A DNA stretch of 64,000 nt from Liolophura sinensis (Eukaryota; Mollusca; Polyplacophora; Chitonida; Chitonidae): the NCBI RefSeq assembly GCF_032854445.1, contig NC_088306.1:16897764-16961763 (forward strand), given 5' to 3'. The position numbers and the translations under genes were made by a program. The notes under the pieces are model-generated. The model was not told where the DNA came from. It did not search any database and worked only from the letters and a program-made list of their open reading frames with translations. Shown here piece by piece: positions 33,901-45,486 of this stretch; the stretch's first letter is position 1, and each line of letters begins with the position of its first letter.

Positions 33901-34295
33901 CTTACAATTTCCGTTTTTTTTCCTCAATATCCAATTCCCCAAAACACATGATGTTTCAGAGGAGAAAGCTTACATGTAAGTGGGTTTATTGTCACAACAT
34001 TAATTCTCTCATTTTCACCCACCTTTAACTTGTCCTGGTCTGTGACTATCGCAGAGGCCACCAGGGAGCCAGCCGAGGCACCGACCACCTTGTCCACCCC
34101 TCTCAGGAACCCCTGGCCGTGTCGCACCAGGCATGATGCTGCCCCTAGGTGATACATGCCCAGGAATCCACACCCGCACATCGACAGGTGGAACACCTGC
34201 TGCATGTCGCTGTATGCTGATGAATACCTCCTAGGATGATCTCTATCTATACTCAAAGCTGATTGGTCACTGGTGGACACAGCATCTTCAGGCAT
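27536..34295 (-). CDS. Patatin-like phospholipase (PNPLA2-5 group, PNPLA4-like), 4 coding exons
   Basis: A lipid acyl hydrolase of the patatin fold; relatives act as triacylglycerol, retinyl ester or acylglycerol lipases on lipid droplets. Four exons (34295-34023, 33424-33194, 32745-32680, 27916-27536), all joining in phase 0, give 316 residues. The oxyanion-hole motif CGCGFLGMYHLG is at 40-51. The nucleophile elbow GASAG is at 72-76 (Ser74), and the dyad Asp is in YMDGGFTNNLP (Asp194). LTPGYNLM, SLTNVKTR, VSPFSG, ISPQDK and LHAFFPPS follow the order in PNPLA4 and ATGL. The length is nearer PNPLA4 (about 253) than ATGL (about 504), plus about 33 extra N-terminal residues. The ATG has an in-frame TAA 12-15 bases upstream. 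Intron 3 (4.7 kb) holds a 22-bp minisatellite. PNPLA2, 3 and 5 relatives remain possible, so I give no symbol. Confidence 0.92.
28782..28801. repeat. Short duplicated segment in PNPLA-like intron 3
   Basis: CTGGAGTTGGAGTATGGCA also occurs at about 32628-32646, at the end of the intronic minisatellite. The rest of 27917-32285 is intron with nothing further recognised. Confidence 0.5.
32287..32633. repeat. Minisatellite of about 22 bp in PNPLA-like intron 3
   Basis: About 15 units of GTGTACAATCAAAGGCTGCG-like sequence with variable spacers (GTA, GTGA, AATGA). Ends about 47 bp from exon 3. Confidence 0.93.
32680..32745 (-). CDS. PNPLA-like exon 3
   Basis: A 66-nt exon between TCTACAG and GTAAGC: CLLASSYIPLYAGVRPPKIR, then GR. 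Matches the 'SS.IP.YAG' segment of the family. Confidence 0.92.
33194..33424 (-). CDS. PNPLA-like exon 2
   Basis: A 231-nt exon between CCTTACAG and GTCAGT: DCIKFTYDLAAELRSKPVGA, LTPGYNLMKPLKKFLE, SGKLYISLTNVKTRKNEIFS, then NNREELIK. Phase 0 at both ends. Confidence 0.95.
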
Positions 34296-34312
34296 TGCCG
34301 AACTTCCTTATC
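34023..34312 (-). CDS. PNPLA-like exon 1 (first coding; nucleophile Ser)
   Basis: Acceptor CATACAG|GATAAG at 34312; ATG at 34295-34293; donor TTAAAG|GTGGGT. Encodes MPEDAVSTSDQ..., then CGCGFLGMYHLGAASCLVRH and VVGASAGSLVASAIV. The exon's first 17 bases are 5' UTR. Confidence 0.92.
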
Positions 34313-34890
34313 CTGTATGCAAAGGGACATGTTCACGTTTATTTATTAATGGGGAACTCATAAAACTCAAGACGGTCCAAAGCTATAAACTCATTTGTTC
34401 TTTCCTCTATTACATCACAATTATGGGTGTATCTGTGCTCATAAAACATCTATGAAGTACACATGTACTCTAACATCACAGAAGAAAACGATGTGTTCTA
34501 CTGCCATTTGGACCTTTTGTGTAGCTCGTCCTTAACTCTTCCATTGGTGTTTGACGGTGTAATCTAGAATATTTCTTTTCACTTTAATATGATGGCAGTC
34601 AGTGACTGAAATAATGTGTAGTGCACATATTAGACATATTAAACTTGACACAAGTGGTTATCCAGAAAATAGTCCACTACACAAATATCAAAGTTATATT
34701 AAAATTACGACAATAATTCTCAACAATTCTGGCCTTGCTTGCATTACTTTGAGGCAGAGCTGCTCACCTTTCAATGTATAAAATAAACAGTTCCACTTAC
34801 ATCAAAATACAAAGAACAGAAAAATGTCTTTCATATACATTTATTTGACTGACTTAGTAAGTTTGCTTAAATCAACAACCTTCCTCTGCA

Positions 34891-35022
34891 GCCGTACACG
34901 GGAAGGTCTTCCAGCAACCTGCGGATGGTCTTGGGTTTCCTCCCACCATTATGCTGGCCGCCGTTATATGTAATCGAAATATTCTTCAGTACAGTATAAA
35001 ACACCAATCAAATAAATAAATA
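34891..35022 (+). mobile_element. SINE 3' half
   Basis: GGGAAGGTCTTCCAGCAACC, GGATGGTCTTGGGTTTCC, GAAATATTCTTCAGTACAG and the tail ACACCAATCAAATAAATAAA. Confidence 0.87.
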
Positions 35023-35200
35023 CAGAAATAAATGAACAACTACTGTACTTTGTGCCACCTTCCACATTAATGTTTACAGGCAAGACTAATCATACATCCA
35101 GGATTGGAGAAGCAGAAGACAAAAAATACATCCAGGCACATGAGAAGCAAAAGATAAAAAATACTAAAAATAACCATTACTAACAATATGACTCAAATAC

Positions 35201-35410
35201 TACTGTAGCTCTTTTCTCCTTTTCTCATGCTTGCAACAAGTTTTTTTATTTAATCATATTCTTAGGGCATTATTCTGTGCAGACTGATAAAATGACTTTC
35301 TCTGTGAAGAGCTGACATTGGCCAATCCAACCAATATAGTTTTGTCTTCAAGATCACCTTAAAAATGTGCACAAATTGCACTTAACGTTGCTTGTTCATG
35401 ATCCCTCAAG
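35201..35410. mobile_element. MITE-like family 'CTTCAACCTTTTC', diverged copy
   Basis: Body blocks TTCTTAGGGCATTATTCTGT and TTGGCCAATCCAACC align with 7556-7774 and 59170-59394. The ends are diverged. Confidence 0.6.
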
Positions 35411-36870
35411 AGCAACATGGTTATACGTCAGAGAATGTATATATAGAGAAAAGCACACCAACAACCTTAGTTCCTGATTCGATCTTTGTGCCAATCCTAC
35501 ACTGCCAAGGTGATGATGTAAATCAATAGATCTTTCAGACAGCATATAAAATTGTATAATAAGCACCTGTGAAACACATGTCTGTGTGTGTGCTCCATCA
35601 CACAGTATCAGAATCAGACACATTGTTGGGTGCAGGCAAAACAATATCAAGGTGGTCACACATGGTGGTGGGTTTGGTGGTGGTGATCGGGTGGGTGGGG
35701 ATTTTGTAGCAAAGCGGACACCAGATCCCCCAACCCACAACCCTCACTATTGAACACTTCCCATAAGACTCTATGAATTTATATACAGTATGTACATAAA
35801 GACATATCCTCTTGGACAGTACAGCCTACAGTCTATTCCTATGTGTAGTGCTGAACAACAGAATGGATTACAACATAACCTGTTTCATCTACACAATCTG
35901 CATACTGATCATTCAATCCTACTAGACAGATAACATTAATTATTGTGACATCACAGTGTGAGAATAGGTTGACCACACCAGAGCAGGATACACATGCAAA
36001 CAAACACTTCCTTTTTTCCTCAGTACAATTTACGTGGACACCGGTTTCATAAAATAACCTAAATGACCATAAATTTCATCCATGACTAACTTCCCCATTT
36101 TTCCTGATTCTGAGAGTCCTATAGACTTAAGAAAAGTGTTTTGCTTGGAATATGGGATGATATTCTACTGGGAAATTGTAAGTTTCAGCACCAAAAATAA
36201 AATATTTGTGACATTTATTTGCCTCTAGAAATGCAATTTGTGGGCGAAATTTTAGGTAATTTAGGGTTGTTCAAGTATCAAAAAAACAAAAAATTCTCAA
36301 AATTGAGTTTATGATTGAATGTTTTATTTTTGAGATACATTTTATCCATATCTTCCTCAATGATCAGAAATATTCAAACTTGATGCCATCAATGAATATA
36401 CTGGGAAGGCAGGACAAGCATAGCGCCCTCAATACCGGCTCTCACCACCAGTAAAGTCATAACAACACCAATAATGACAGCTACAGTACCTCTATTGGCG
36501 CCACCACGGTAGCCTACTTAATTTTCGGATGCTAGGTCACATCATGGACTCCATATTAAGATATAAATGCCAAGCAGATCTTGTATCCTTTAAGGCATGA
36601 AATAGATGGCCTCACTGAAATGCCTTTAATGGTCAAGATGATACTTTAAGAAAAGCTGTACTTGAGTAGGGTGGAATATTCACCTGTACATCAGGTGTGG
36701 CAAAAATCAATAACATGTTCACAGAAACTGCACCATATGATACATTTAGATGTGGCGCATCAATACATGTACATACGTATAAAATGTCTTAAAAGAACAA
36801 AATGGCTTTTGCTTGAACAGATACAGGCTTCTCGAGTTGGTGCATGAATGAAAATCAGGGCCTGATACAG
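35411..36870. other. Upstream region or 5' intron of the PNPLA-like gene; one old dispersed repeat
   Basis: No gene is seen. The stretch 36040-36260 (AAGAAAAGTGTTTTGCTTGG, then CACCAAAAATAAAATATTTG) is an old repeat resembling 54800-55040. If the noncoding exon at 38235 is real, this is all intron. Confidence 0.45.
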
Positions 36871-36877
36871 ACAATTC

Positions 36878-37060
36878 ATTTCATTTATTTAATTGATTGC
36901 TGTTGAACGCCATACTCAGGAATTTATCCCTTATACCATGGCCTTCACTTATGACTTTTATGGGCTGAGGAAACTGGAGTGCCTGGGGTAAACCATCTAT
37001 CTTTGGCTAGTTACTACAGAACTTTCCCACATGTGGCGTACAGATGGAAGATAAGTTAAT
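36878..37060 (-). mobile_element. SINE variant, minus orientation
   Basis: A tail-like TTTATTTAATTGATTGCTGT, the 'GAACGCCATACTCAGGAATT' block and GGTTTACCCCAGGCACTCC (minus strand) mark a subfamily distinct from the common one. A similar copy lies at 43480-43790. Confidence 0.7.
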
Positions 37061-38234
37061 GTGGTCTTAAAGGAGCATTGCTGATTGCTTCTTGTCTCCA
37101 TGGCCCACACCAAACTAGACATACATGGGAATGAGAACCATGTCCTCATAACTTTGTGTTCACAACAAAATTTGTGAATGGAGATCAAATTCACATTATC
37201 ATACTTTATTATTTCCTTATCACGCTTTTAAATGTTAATTACCCTTGTTAAACAGAGAAGTGATAACGGTTGGGGAAAGCCTTGTGGGAACTATACACAA
37301 TGTTGGACATGTCCTGTTTAGTGGACAGTGGGGAATTTGGCATATGAGATGAAAGTCAAATTAAAAACACTTCCCCGCCTCAATTCATTCCTCCTATCTC
37401 CTTTTGTCTAACTTCAATGTGCCTACAGTCACACTGTTAAAGTTTACACACTCCATTGATTTTAGATGCTAAAGGCTTGATTTTTGGCAAAAAAAAAAAT
37501 ATTTCTTAATAAAATCAACTTTCCACTATTTACCAAGAATGGCCGTAATTACTCCATGAGAGTACAAAGGAGACTCATGCCTGTACTATTAAGGCTTAAA
37601 ATGATTCTAAAGTTTGAAAAAGCTACACTGCGACCACCTTCATAAATTTTATTATTGGTAATTTAATTACTGACTTTGAACGATAAGACATGCAACAGAT
37701 GAGGTTGATATTTTGTTAAAGGAAATGCGACGATTGATTTTTTGCCAAAAATCTTCGGCATAGCCTGGGATAGAATACATGCACATACATTGTATGTATA
37801 AATTGTAAAATATCACCAAGGAAATGTCTGATGAAAAAAATAATACTGTGCAAATACACTAGGCCCCTATTTTTAATTACAAAAGCTTAACTGTTTGATG
37901 ATTCACATGTTGTAATGTGTTGTATACTATTTGAAATATTTTTCTACATTAAAAGACCAGCTGTTCTAATAGCGTAGCCTTCAAAAAAAAAAAAAGAGAG
38001 AAAAACACATGACCAAGGTTTGATCAAGGCCAAGGAAAAGCAAAGACATGGCCTCGTTTGTATAGTAACGTTCCAGTCCAGTATTTACTTACGTGTAGTG
38101 ATGTCAACAGACTGTCTGATTAAGACGAGTCCAACAAACCCAACAGCCTTTTTGCACATAAATAAACAGTTAACGCACGTACAGTTGGTTGTACACTATT
38201 CCCAGGAACTGTAGCGCTTAGCGTGACAACGTAC
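37061..38234. other. AT-rich DNA, nothing recognised
   Basis: No supported exon or repeat apart from poly(A) runs. Confidence 0.45.
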
Positions 38235-38520
38235 CTCCTCACACAAGCGCGAGACTTCTGCTGTGCAACTTTAACAACCCTACAGCCTGAAACAAACTAA
38301 TGTCTCAATATAGAAACTGTGCTTGCCCCGTCTATTGTCACCGGAATTGCTGACCTTCCCCGTTATGATGTGAACAAGAATAAGGATCCATTTCTTCCTA
38401 CACAAAACCTGCTACCGCTCCTCATGTAACTTACTCGGCTGAATTTCACTGTCAGATATGAAGTACCGAAGGTTGCAGACGACTTCCGGTTTTGACCGAG
38501 ATGTCACGACGCGGCCCTAG
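38235..38520 (-). promoter_or_regulatory. Candidate promoter and noncoding first exon of the PNPLA-like gene
   Basis: A locally GC- and CpG-richer block. ACTTCCGGTT (38482-38491) is an ETS-type site. On the minus strand a strong donor, GGAG|GTACGT, ends a possible noncoding exon at 38235. Exon 1 of the PNPLA-like gene needs such an upstream exon because its 5' end is a clear acceptor. Transcription evidence is lacking. Confidence 0.42.
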
Positions 38521-39275
38521 AGTAGGGGTTGCGCAAGACGACGATTTAACCCACATGTCACAACTGGGGCTCATGAGCGGTAACTTTATATTAATCACCT
38601 TTCAAAAATGTCTACCTATAATATTTTCATGACATCCAGGTGAAACGAAACGGATGAATACATTAAATAATGAACGAATTAATAAAAGAACCACAGCAAT
38701 AAGAACAATTTTTCATTTAGTGTCCAACGGTGTGGGTGTAATCTGGGATATAGTATGGATACTACAGCCCAGTTGTAATCAAGAATTTTTCTCTCCTCTT
38801 TAAAGGCTATGGTTATTATCAGTAATAACAGAATTAAATATGTCTGTAAAGATATCCAGATTATGGATCAGATAGGGATATAACCTTTTCATGGATTCTT
38901 CATTCTTACTTGCATGTTTGTCATTATACCGGTATATGACAAATTAATAAGGTATATATCGAAGTATTTTTAAAATTGTTTTAATTTTTTCATAAAATCG
39001 TTTATAACGGAAATGAAAGCAACGTGTTCTCAAAGATGAGCTTGGATAGGAATTTGTGTGAAGAGTTTCACCGGGGAAAATTGATGTGTGACGCGCAGTA
39101 CATTGGAGTTAATATATACACCATCTTGGCGAGTTCAGATTAAATGTCAAATGAGACAACTAACCCCATTCAGTTACATCTTATCCACACTAAAATAAAG
39201 TAACCCTACAGTATTAGGTAAGTGACGTGATGTGAACCTTTAAATCTAACATGTTAATAGTTAACATGTACACAG
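38521..39275. other. Intergenic, nothing recognised
   Basis: AT-rich. Could contain a divergent promoter, but I see no + strand gene leaving it. Confidence 0.4.
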
Positions 39276-39280
39276 AGCTA

Positions 39281-39485
39281 TACGGTAAATCTTCAACCTT
39301 TTCAAGCACTAAGACGTTGTTTTCAGTAGATTTTATGCATATATACAATTTATTATTAAAATGACCCTAAAATTATTAATGTCATTATAAATAAGCTTCA
39401 TAGATCTGTGCAAATTATTTCTCTACACCTTTTTTTTTTCGGAATGTTTGCAGACGCAGTTGAAAAGGCGGAAGAGTTAGGGTAC
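39281..39485. mobile_element. MITE-like family 'CTTCAACCTTTTC', copy
   Basis: Starts TACGGTAAATCTTCAACCTT and ends GAAAAGGCGGAAGAGTTAGG plus GTA, imperfect terminal inverted repeats with a TA flank. The interior is similar to 42258-42474 (TGTGCAAATTATTTCTCT). Confidence 0.8.
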
Positions 39486-39892
39486 CGATGAATAACATTT
39501 TCAATACCGTACTGTTTGTGTGCGTGTGTGTGATGTCACCAGCCGATGCGATATTCGTCTTTCATCGTCGCTTACAAGTTGTACCTGAATTGATTTCCTT
39601 TCTTCATTTATTACAGTGTATTTTATTTATTTTATTTTATGCGTGTGATGTGGTGGAGATGGTGTATGACCTCTTCTGTCTGTACAAGCCTTTACACAAT
39701 GGCTGTATGAGTACATAGATTTATAGGTCTGTGGTCACGAGTGTATGTCGGATCCAAATCATACGGGTCGATCATTTGTCACATCCTGGGTGTTATATGC
39801 TTTCTTTGTTACAGGAATATTCTTTTTAGTTCTAGCTTACCACAATTCAACCTCCAGCTACATTCAAGATTCGTTCATATATATGGTTACCG

Positions 39893-40068
39893 GTGGTTTG
39901 CATATAGATGGTTTGCTATGGCAGCCATCTTTGAGGTAAGTTTCTGAAATGCCCACTGGGTGTCTATGATAGATATGTCATAAGCTAGGCAGAGACCCTC
40001 GGCTGGTAAGGGCATACAGTGGGCAATATACACAAACTTACCTCAGAGATGGCTACCAATGCAAGCCA

Positions 40069-40073
<5 letters not shown>
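39893..40073. mobile_element. Palindromic MITE-like element, copy 2
   Basis: The left arm GGTTTGCTATGGCAGCCATC and the opposing right arm ending GCAAGCCATC enclose GGCTGGTAAGGGCATACAG, as at 24645. The arm contains GAGGTAAGTT, a perfect donor-like word. Confidence 0.83.
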
Positions 40074-40109
<36 letters not shown>

Positions 40110-40112
40110 TTG
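40069..40112. repeat. (CT)n(AT)n microsatellite
   Basis: A CT run passing directly into an AT run at the edge of the palindromic element. Confidence 0.95.
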
Positions 40113-40597
40113 TTGTGTGCGGTGTGGTAAGTTTCTCTTGGCGTAAACACATCAGAATAATGATGACGTCTTGAGCCACGATGAACGTTCAGGTCAATAA
40201 TCACAAGACCACTTTCCAAAACAAGGTTCACCATAAATCACCAAGGAACTAATGTATGTAAGAAATTAAGACTTGAGGATGTAAAGAGCAAAAGTCCACA
40301 GTTATCGATCATGCCAAAAACACGCAAGGAATGTTCTATTGGGAAGGAGGGATATTTTTTAGCCCTGTGGGGTGGCAATAGTGTGAAGCAAGATAAGGAG
40401 CAATTCTTACGTGAAGAATGGATTGTAGCGTAACTTCTACATCGTTACAATGTATCAGTTTCTATTGTAATGTGGTACTGTCATTGTACATTAATAAAAT
40501 GTCATGTTTCTACTGATTTGACAGGTTCCCATTGAATCAGTATTGATATCATTAACCATCATAGTGTGTGCATGTGTACGTTAAAGCTCATGCTTAA

Positions 40598-40800
40598 AGC
40601 GGTGGCTGGCTGCAACTTGTCAGGCCCTTTATGACAATGCGGTCGGGTGATCGAATCCAGCTGTTGCGGTTTCCAGCGTTAGCATGATTAATCAGGTACA
40701 GCTTCCTGCCGGTGGTCAATGGTTTACTCCTAGCGATACGGTTTTCTCCACCTACCCATAAATCTGACCACCGTCATTTATATTACTTCCACAGTGTTCA
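40598..40800 (+). mobile_element. Decayed tRNA-derived SINE variant
   Basis: A B-box-like GGTGATCGAATCCAGC, then GGTCAATGGTTTACTCCTAG and TCTGACCACCGTCATTTATA, as in the 'GGTTTACTCC' SINE variant. Confidence 0.6.
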
Positions 40801-41425
40801 ATAATATTAAACAATATGAAAGGGTTTAACCCTAACCAAATACATGTACACAAATATTTCGATGGTGACGATTTTTTCTCTACACAAGGCATGCAGTTCC
40901 CTTACCACCAGGTTAAGTGGAATTATGTAGAGACAAAAATAAAGGAACACGGATTGTGGACACTCATATTTAGGCCTAGGCATAGAAGAATTGTACTTTA
41001 CAATTCAAGAAATTTAGAGTGAAAGCATAAGATGGAACATTCTGAATAGGTGTATTCACATAAGTCAAAATTGATATAGAGACTTCAACGACTATTTTTG
41101 GACCATGAAAGTTAAAATTAGGAACACCTAAAAAGTGTTCTGTTGAGACAAATCTTTCACAAGTTCAACTTTTGGCACAATAAGCAAAACAAACAAAAAT
41201 CATATCAAAAATATTAAATTTTGACTCAAAAGTAAAAAATCACTTCGTGAATGGTGGGCTAAGTCAATATGTTAAATGGCGCAATACAGCACAACAACAC
41301 ATGTACGTGCTGTACCTCAGTTGTAAGTTTTTAAAGTTTTCATTGACTGTTAACTAGAGAAGTTCACAATTTAACAGACCAAATAAATAAACAATAAACA
41401 CTTAAATAAATAAATAAATCCCTGC
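40801..41425. other. Intergenic, nothing recognised
   Basis: AT-rich. A short open stretch at 40816-41022 (MKGFNPNQIHVHK...) has no family I recognise and no support from context. Confidence 0.45.
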
Positions 41426-41429
41426 CTGG

Positions 41430-41562
41430 GGCTAATTTCATGAATCTCACTTAGCTAAGTAAGCCCTTAACTACCATGACAACATATGCTGTAGAGATAT
41501 AAGGTGCACTTAGCGAAGGGCAATTTAACACTAAGTATGATTCATGAAACTGGTCCCTGGTC
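41430..41562. mobile_element. Short inverted-repeat MITE, 'TTTCATGAA' ends
   Basis: GGGGCTAATTTCATGAATCT on the left, and GGGACCAGTTTCATGAATCA as the complement of the right end. The inner arms (CTTAGCTAAGT and CACTTAGCGAAG) are also inverted. About 130 bp, related to 26872-26965. Confidence 0.8.
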
Positions 41563-42255
41563 TTGTGCTATACATCAGATTGAACAAGGTCAACAAACCA
41601 AAAAGACACAAATGCGAAATTTTTAAATATTAACATTTATTTGTTATATAATATCAATACAGAGTTTATGTGAGGAAAACGAATCACAAAAACAGCACTG
41701 GACAATTCAAAATACGTGTGGTATGGGACAATAGTACTTGCCAATGACTATGAACAAGGGCTGTAAGAGTTGCAGTATCGTCAACCGAATTCTGATTTAA
41801 CATTTCCATACGACATCATCTTTATCCACTCACTTTATATACATCCATATGTTTTAGCTTTCTATAGAATCACAAATGGCCAAATCTCCACGATTTCTAA
41901 ACACCTTTTTTTGCACTTTGTATAGAAAAAAAAAAAAAACATGCAAATATTGTATGCATGTACCTTATTATTGCTCAAAAAATAAGTTTAAAACTGAATT
42001 TCACACTTTGGTTTCAAATTAAAAGCACTAGAATTCAAGTATACAAAAGTTTATATGGTTTTATTATAACCACTGTGCGATTTGTAATGCCATTTGCTTG
42101 TCTGATATTTAGCCATATCTTACAAATATAATCATTCATGAATTTGCATAGAGCTAACCAGCAAACTGACAAAGAACAACATGTCATCCAGCTAGCCATT
42201 TTAACAACTCAGTTATAACCGGATGTAGTTAGATCTTAGAATGAAGAGATGTTAG
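41563..42255. other. Intergenic, possibly distal RNF13 3' flank
   Basis: AT-rich, with no supported gene. Confidence 0.4.
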
Positions 42256-42257
42256 GT

Positions 42258-42474
42258 ATACTGTAAATCTTCAACCTTTTCAACCACTAATGCATTTATT
42301 TTAGCGAGATTTACACATACTTAATTAAGAAAAAAAAAGTGATTAGTTTGTGTCATTAAAGAGGGCACTCTTCATAAAACTGTGCAAATTATTTCTCTCT
42401 ACACCCCACAGTTCTTCAGAATCTTTCAAAATATTGGTTGCAGAAGCAATTGAAAAGGTTGAGGAATTTAGGAT
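42258..42474. mobile_element. MITE-like family 'CTTCAACCTTTTC', copy
   Basis: Starts TACTGTAAATCTTCAACCTT and ends GAAAAGGTTGAGGAATTTAG, the cleanest pair of terminal inverted repeats of the family here. Confidence 0.85.
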
Positions 42475-43475
42475 CACAACTGGAATAACCAGCAGCCTGG
42501 AGTTAACTTGAGAGTTCAGGTATTATATGAATAACATTTACAACTTATGGTCACAAAAATGACATACATGTAAAATAAATCGAGACATACGTTATAAAAC
42601 AAACTCTTACTTCTATTAAGGAAGTATCACAAAACAGACCTATATGTCAATAGGATCAAGAGGAAATTCCATGTTTAGATTGTCCATCTCTCCTGGCTAT
42701 ACATCCTCCTCCGGCAACATACTGATATAGAGTTCAAAAAGGACGTTTCCAATTTTCTTGACCTTTTCCGACAGTGGCTGTCTTGAGTAATCGAAAGGAA
42801 AAAACCTGAAATCAATCGACCATGAGCTGTCCACATTTTCTAGGAAGCATTTCAACTACAGTTCTTAAGAAATTCTAGCTACACAGAAATATGGCATACG
42901 AGTTCAGCAATCCTCATAATGGGTGAGGCGCGGGCCTCAGTATAAGGATTACCAACTCCACATACCGTTTTCAAGTCTCCTTGACACAGAATAACAGCAT
43001 TAACAAATTTATCCTGCAGAAGAACCATCAATGTGGACTTTTAAAAAAACCAGCCAATATACTTAGGAAGATAAATGTTCTGAACTCATTTAGACCTAAA
43101 ACTCCATTCCAGGATAATAATCCATACAACAAAAAGCTTAGGTAAATCAGCAAGTGTTCCCAAAACATGCTTCCTAATAGATTCCTTTCTGCACAATTCC
43201 ATCAATCATTTCAACAATATGCTATTTGCTTTAAAAACCGGTCCAACTTTCCGATATATTTACAGGGTTACAAAATAGCATACAAAGCTGAAAGAATAAA
43301 CATTGTTTTATGTACACTAATACAGACATTCTTAACTTGTAATGGAATGAGACAAAATGGTGGTACAAAATATTGTCTACGAACTTTACACTACATGATA
43401 CATGTACATGTAGGCTAGATTATGTGTTCACATTAGGTACACTGCCTTGCTAGGAGTCTTCATTATTCACTAACT
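42475..43475. other. Intergenic, nothing recognised
   Basis: No supported exon or element. Confidence 0.45.
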
Positions 43476-43479
43476 TATT

Positions 43480-43790
43480 TCAATGTTACTTATTTCAATG
43501 GAGTTTAATTCAAGAATTTCTCCCTTATACCACGGCGCCCAATTTCATAGGTGGAGAAAACTAATGGCCTGATTAAATCACCAGACTTTTGATAAGTTAC
43601 TGACCAACTTTTACAAGTATGACATACATTTAACGGTGCAATAAGTTTCTTGTCACCAATGCCTCTAGTACAGTAGAAGCAGAAGAATCTTCAAAATTCC
43701 CAATCCATGCCCAGGATTGAACCACTCCTCTGGGGACCTAGCGATCACTTCAATATCCTGCACACTGGATTCAGGTTAAACTTTCTACCA
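43480..43790 (-). mobile_element. SINE variant, minus orientation
   Basis: Read on the minus strand: a B-box-like GTGGTTCAATCCTGGGC, then TATGAAATTGGGCGCCGTGG and TATAAGGGAGAAATTCTTGA, as in the 36878 copy. Confidence 0.65.
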
Positions 43791-45223
43791 AGAGAGCTCT
43801 AACCTTGCGAGAGTAGTTAAAGAGTAGTCAAGTATCAATATGGATTTCAAACGGTACCATCGTCAACACGTTGCACATCATGTAAACCTGGTTTTGACAT
43901 GCTCAATGCCGTCACGTATTGACTATCCTATACAATTTCTTTACTCAATGACGTCAGGTAGACTCCTCCAAGAGCGCCTTTCTAGATCACAGAGGGAAGA
44001 AATAACATTTCTTGTGGAATGCAGAGATAATATCTGCAGAAAATAATACAAAACAGAACAAAAGTGACACATTGATGTAACAACAAAACCACCATACAAT
44101 TATGGAAATTCATCCTTTGACAAATGAACACCAATTTGAGTGTGCTGTACATTTTATCATGCATATACATGAACCTTCAGTTCAACCCATGATGCAAAAA
44201 GTAAATCGCCAATAGGCATAATGACAAAGAGTTATCTCCCTCATCAAACATGTAGCTTCAAGAACTGAGTAAACTACATGTACTTAAGAGCATATTTAAG
44301 AGGGTGTTGTGTCATATGACCTGCACTGACACAGAACACCTGTTCAGTTTATGTACAAAGAGATATTTTAATATAAATGCTATTTATTTATTACATATCA
44401 CATCATTAAGAAATACCTCATAGTATATTATAATACAGTACATGCAAAATCCCTCATGTACAGTTTCACACATCAGCTAACAAGTTAACAACCACCACAA
44501 CAACAGCGATGCAAAAGGAGCTGTGGTTGTTGGGATTGCTTACATCAAACAGCTATGAGAATATGGTATAACATAACCTATGTATAGTATGACTATGACA
44601 TCTGCGTTTTTTTTGTTTTTTTTTTTTTTATAATCCTTGTACAGCGGTTTCTTGTAACGTGCATTTCACCATTAATTTCATACCTGGTATAGTTATACTA
44701 ACAGTCGTTACATTACAGGTAAATATGAAAAGAGTATTGACTTAACTTTCATATGTTTCAATATACCTGACTCTTTTGCAAACTATGCCCTCTGAAAAAA
44801 AAATAAAAAGAAGAGTATAGGCCATATGTCTGCTGGAGCCAGCCATCACTATGCCTGAACCAGGTAATGGTAAACCGGATAATACATTATCCCATGACTC
44901 CAAGATGCTCCACAGCCCAGCAAACCTTTGCCATATCCTAGTACACGCACTGTGGTAACACAAAATACCGTCCATGTGGGGGGAACTTACGTGTAGAATT
45001 ATACACAACACTGGCAAGCAAAGGTATGAATGTTGTGGAGAGACTGGTACATTTACATGTCATACACCTGTAGCCTAGAGTACACATTCTTACGTCAGGT
45101 ACAAAAACACAAGGCTAACTTTTATCACAATATCCTCATAAAGTCATCCTGTCCGGTATGGTTTCCAAAACACACGAATGTTGAGGCATGCTTGTAGATT
45201 AACTGTTGGTTACAGACGTCCAC
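43791..45223 (-). other. RNF13 3' flank, probable 3' UTR
   Basis: On the minus strand, AATAAATAAATA near 44395-44385 offers a poly(A) signal about 0.8 kb after the stop. No other gene is seen. Confidence 0.4.
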
Positions 45224-45486
45224 TCACACAATCCAGTTGGTTTTCCTCTCGTCTTCTACTTGCTGAGCAGCCATTTCATCCTGGTCCTCCTCTACTGAGT
45301 TTATAGAACCTGTCATGGAGCTGACTGAATGTGTCTCACTGGAGACATCTTCCACGTTGATCAAGGCTTCCACCCCACCCACAGCACCTTCTGATTGGTC
45401 ATTTGAGGCGAGTGTACCCTCAGAGCCAGAGACCTCACAGGCTTCATTGACTTGGCCAACCTCTGACCTCACCGACTCAGGAAGGC
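45224..45486 (-). CDS. RNF13: RNF13 last coding exon (exon 10)
   Basis: After [30 protein letters not shown]... to ERKTNWIV and a stop at 45226-45224. A Ser/Glu-rich cytosolic tail. Joins the previous exon through a split Gly codon. Confidence 0.9.
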
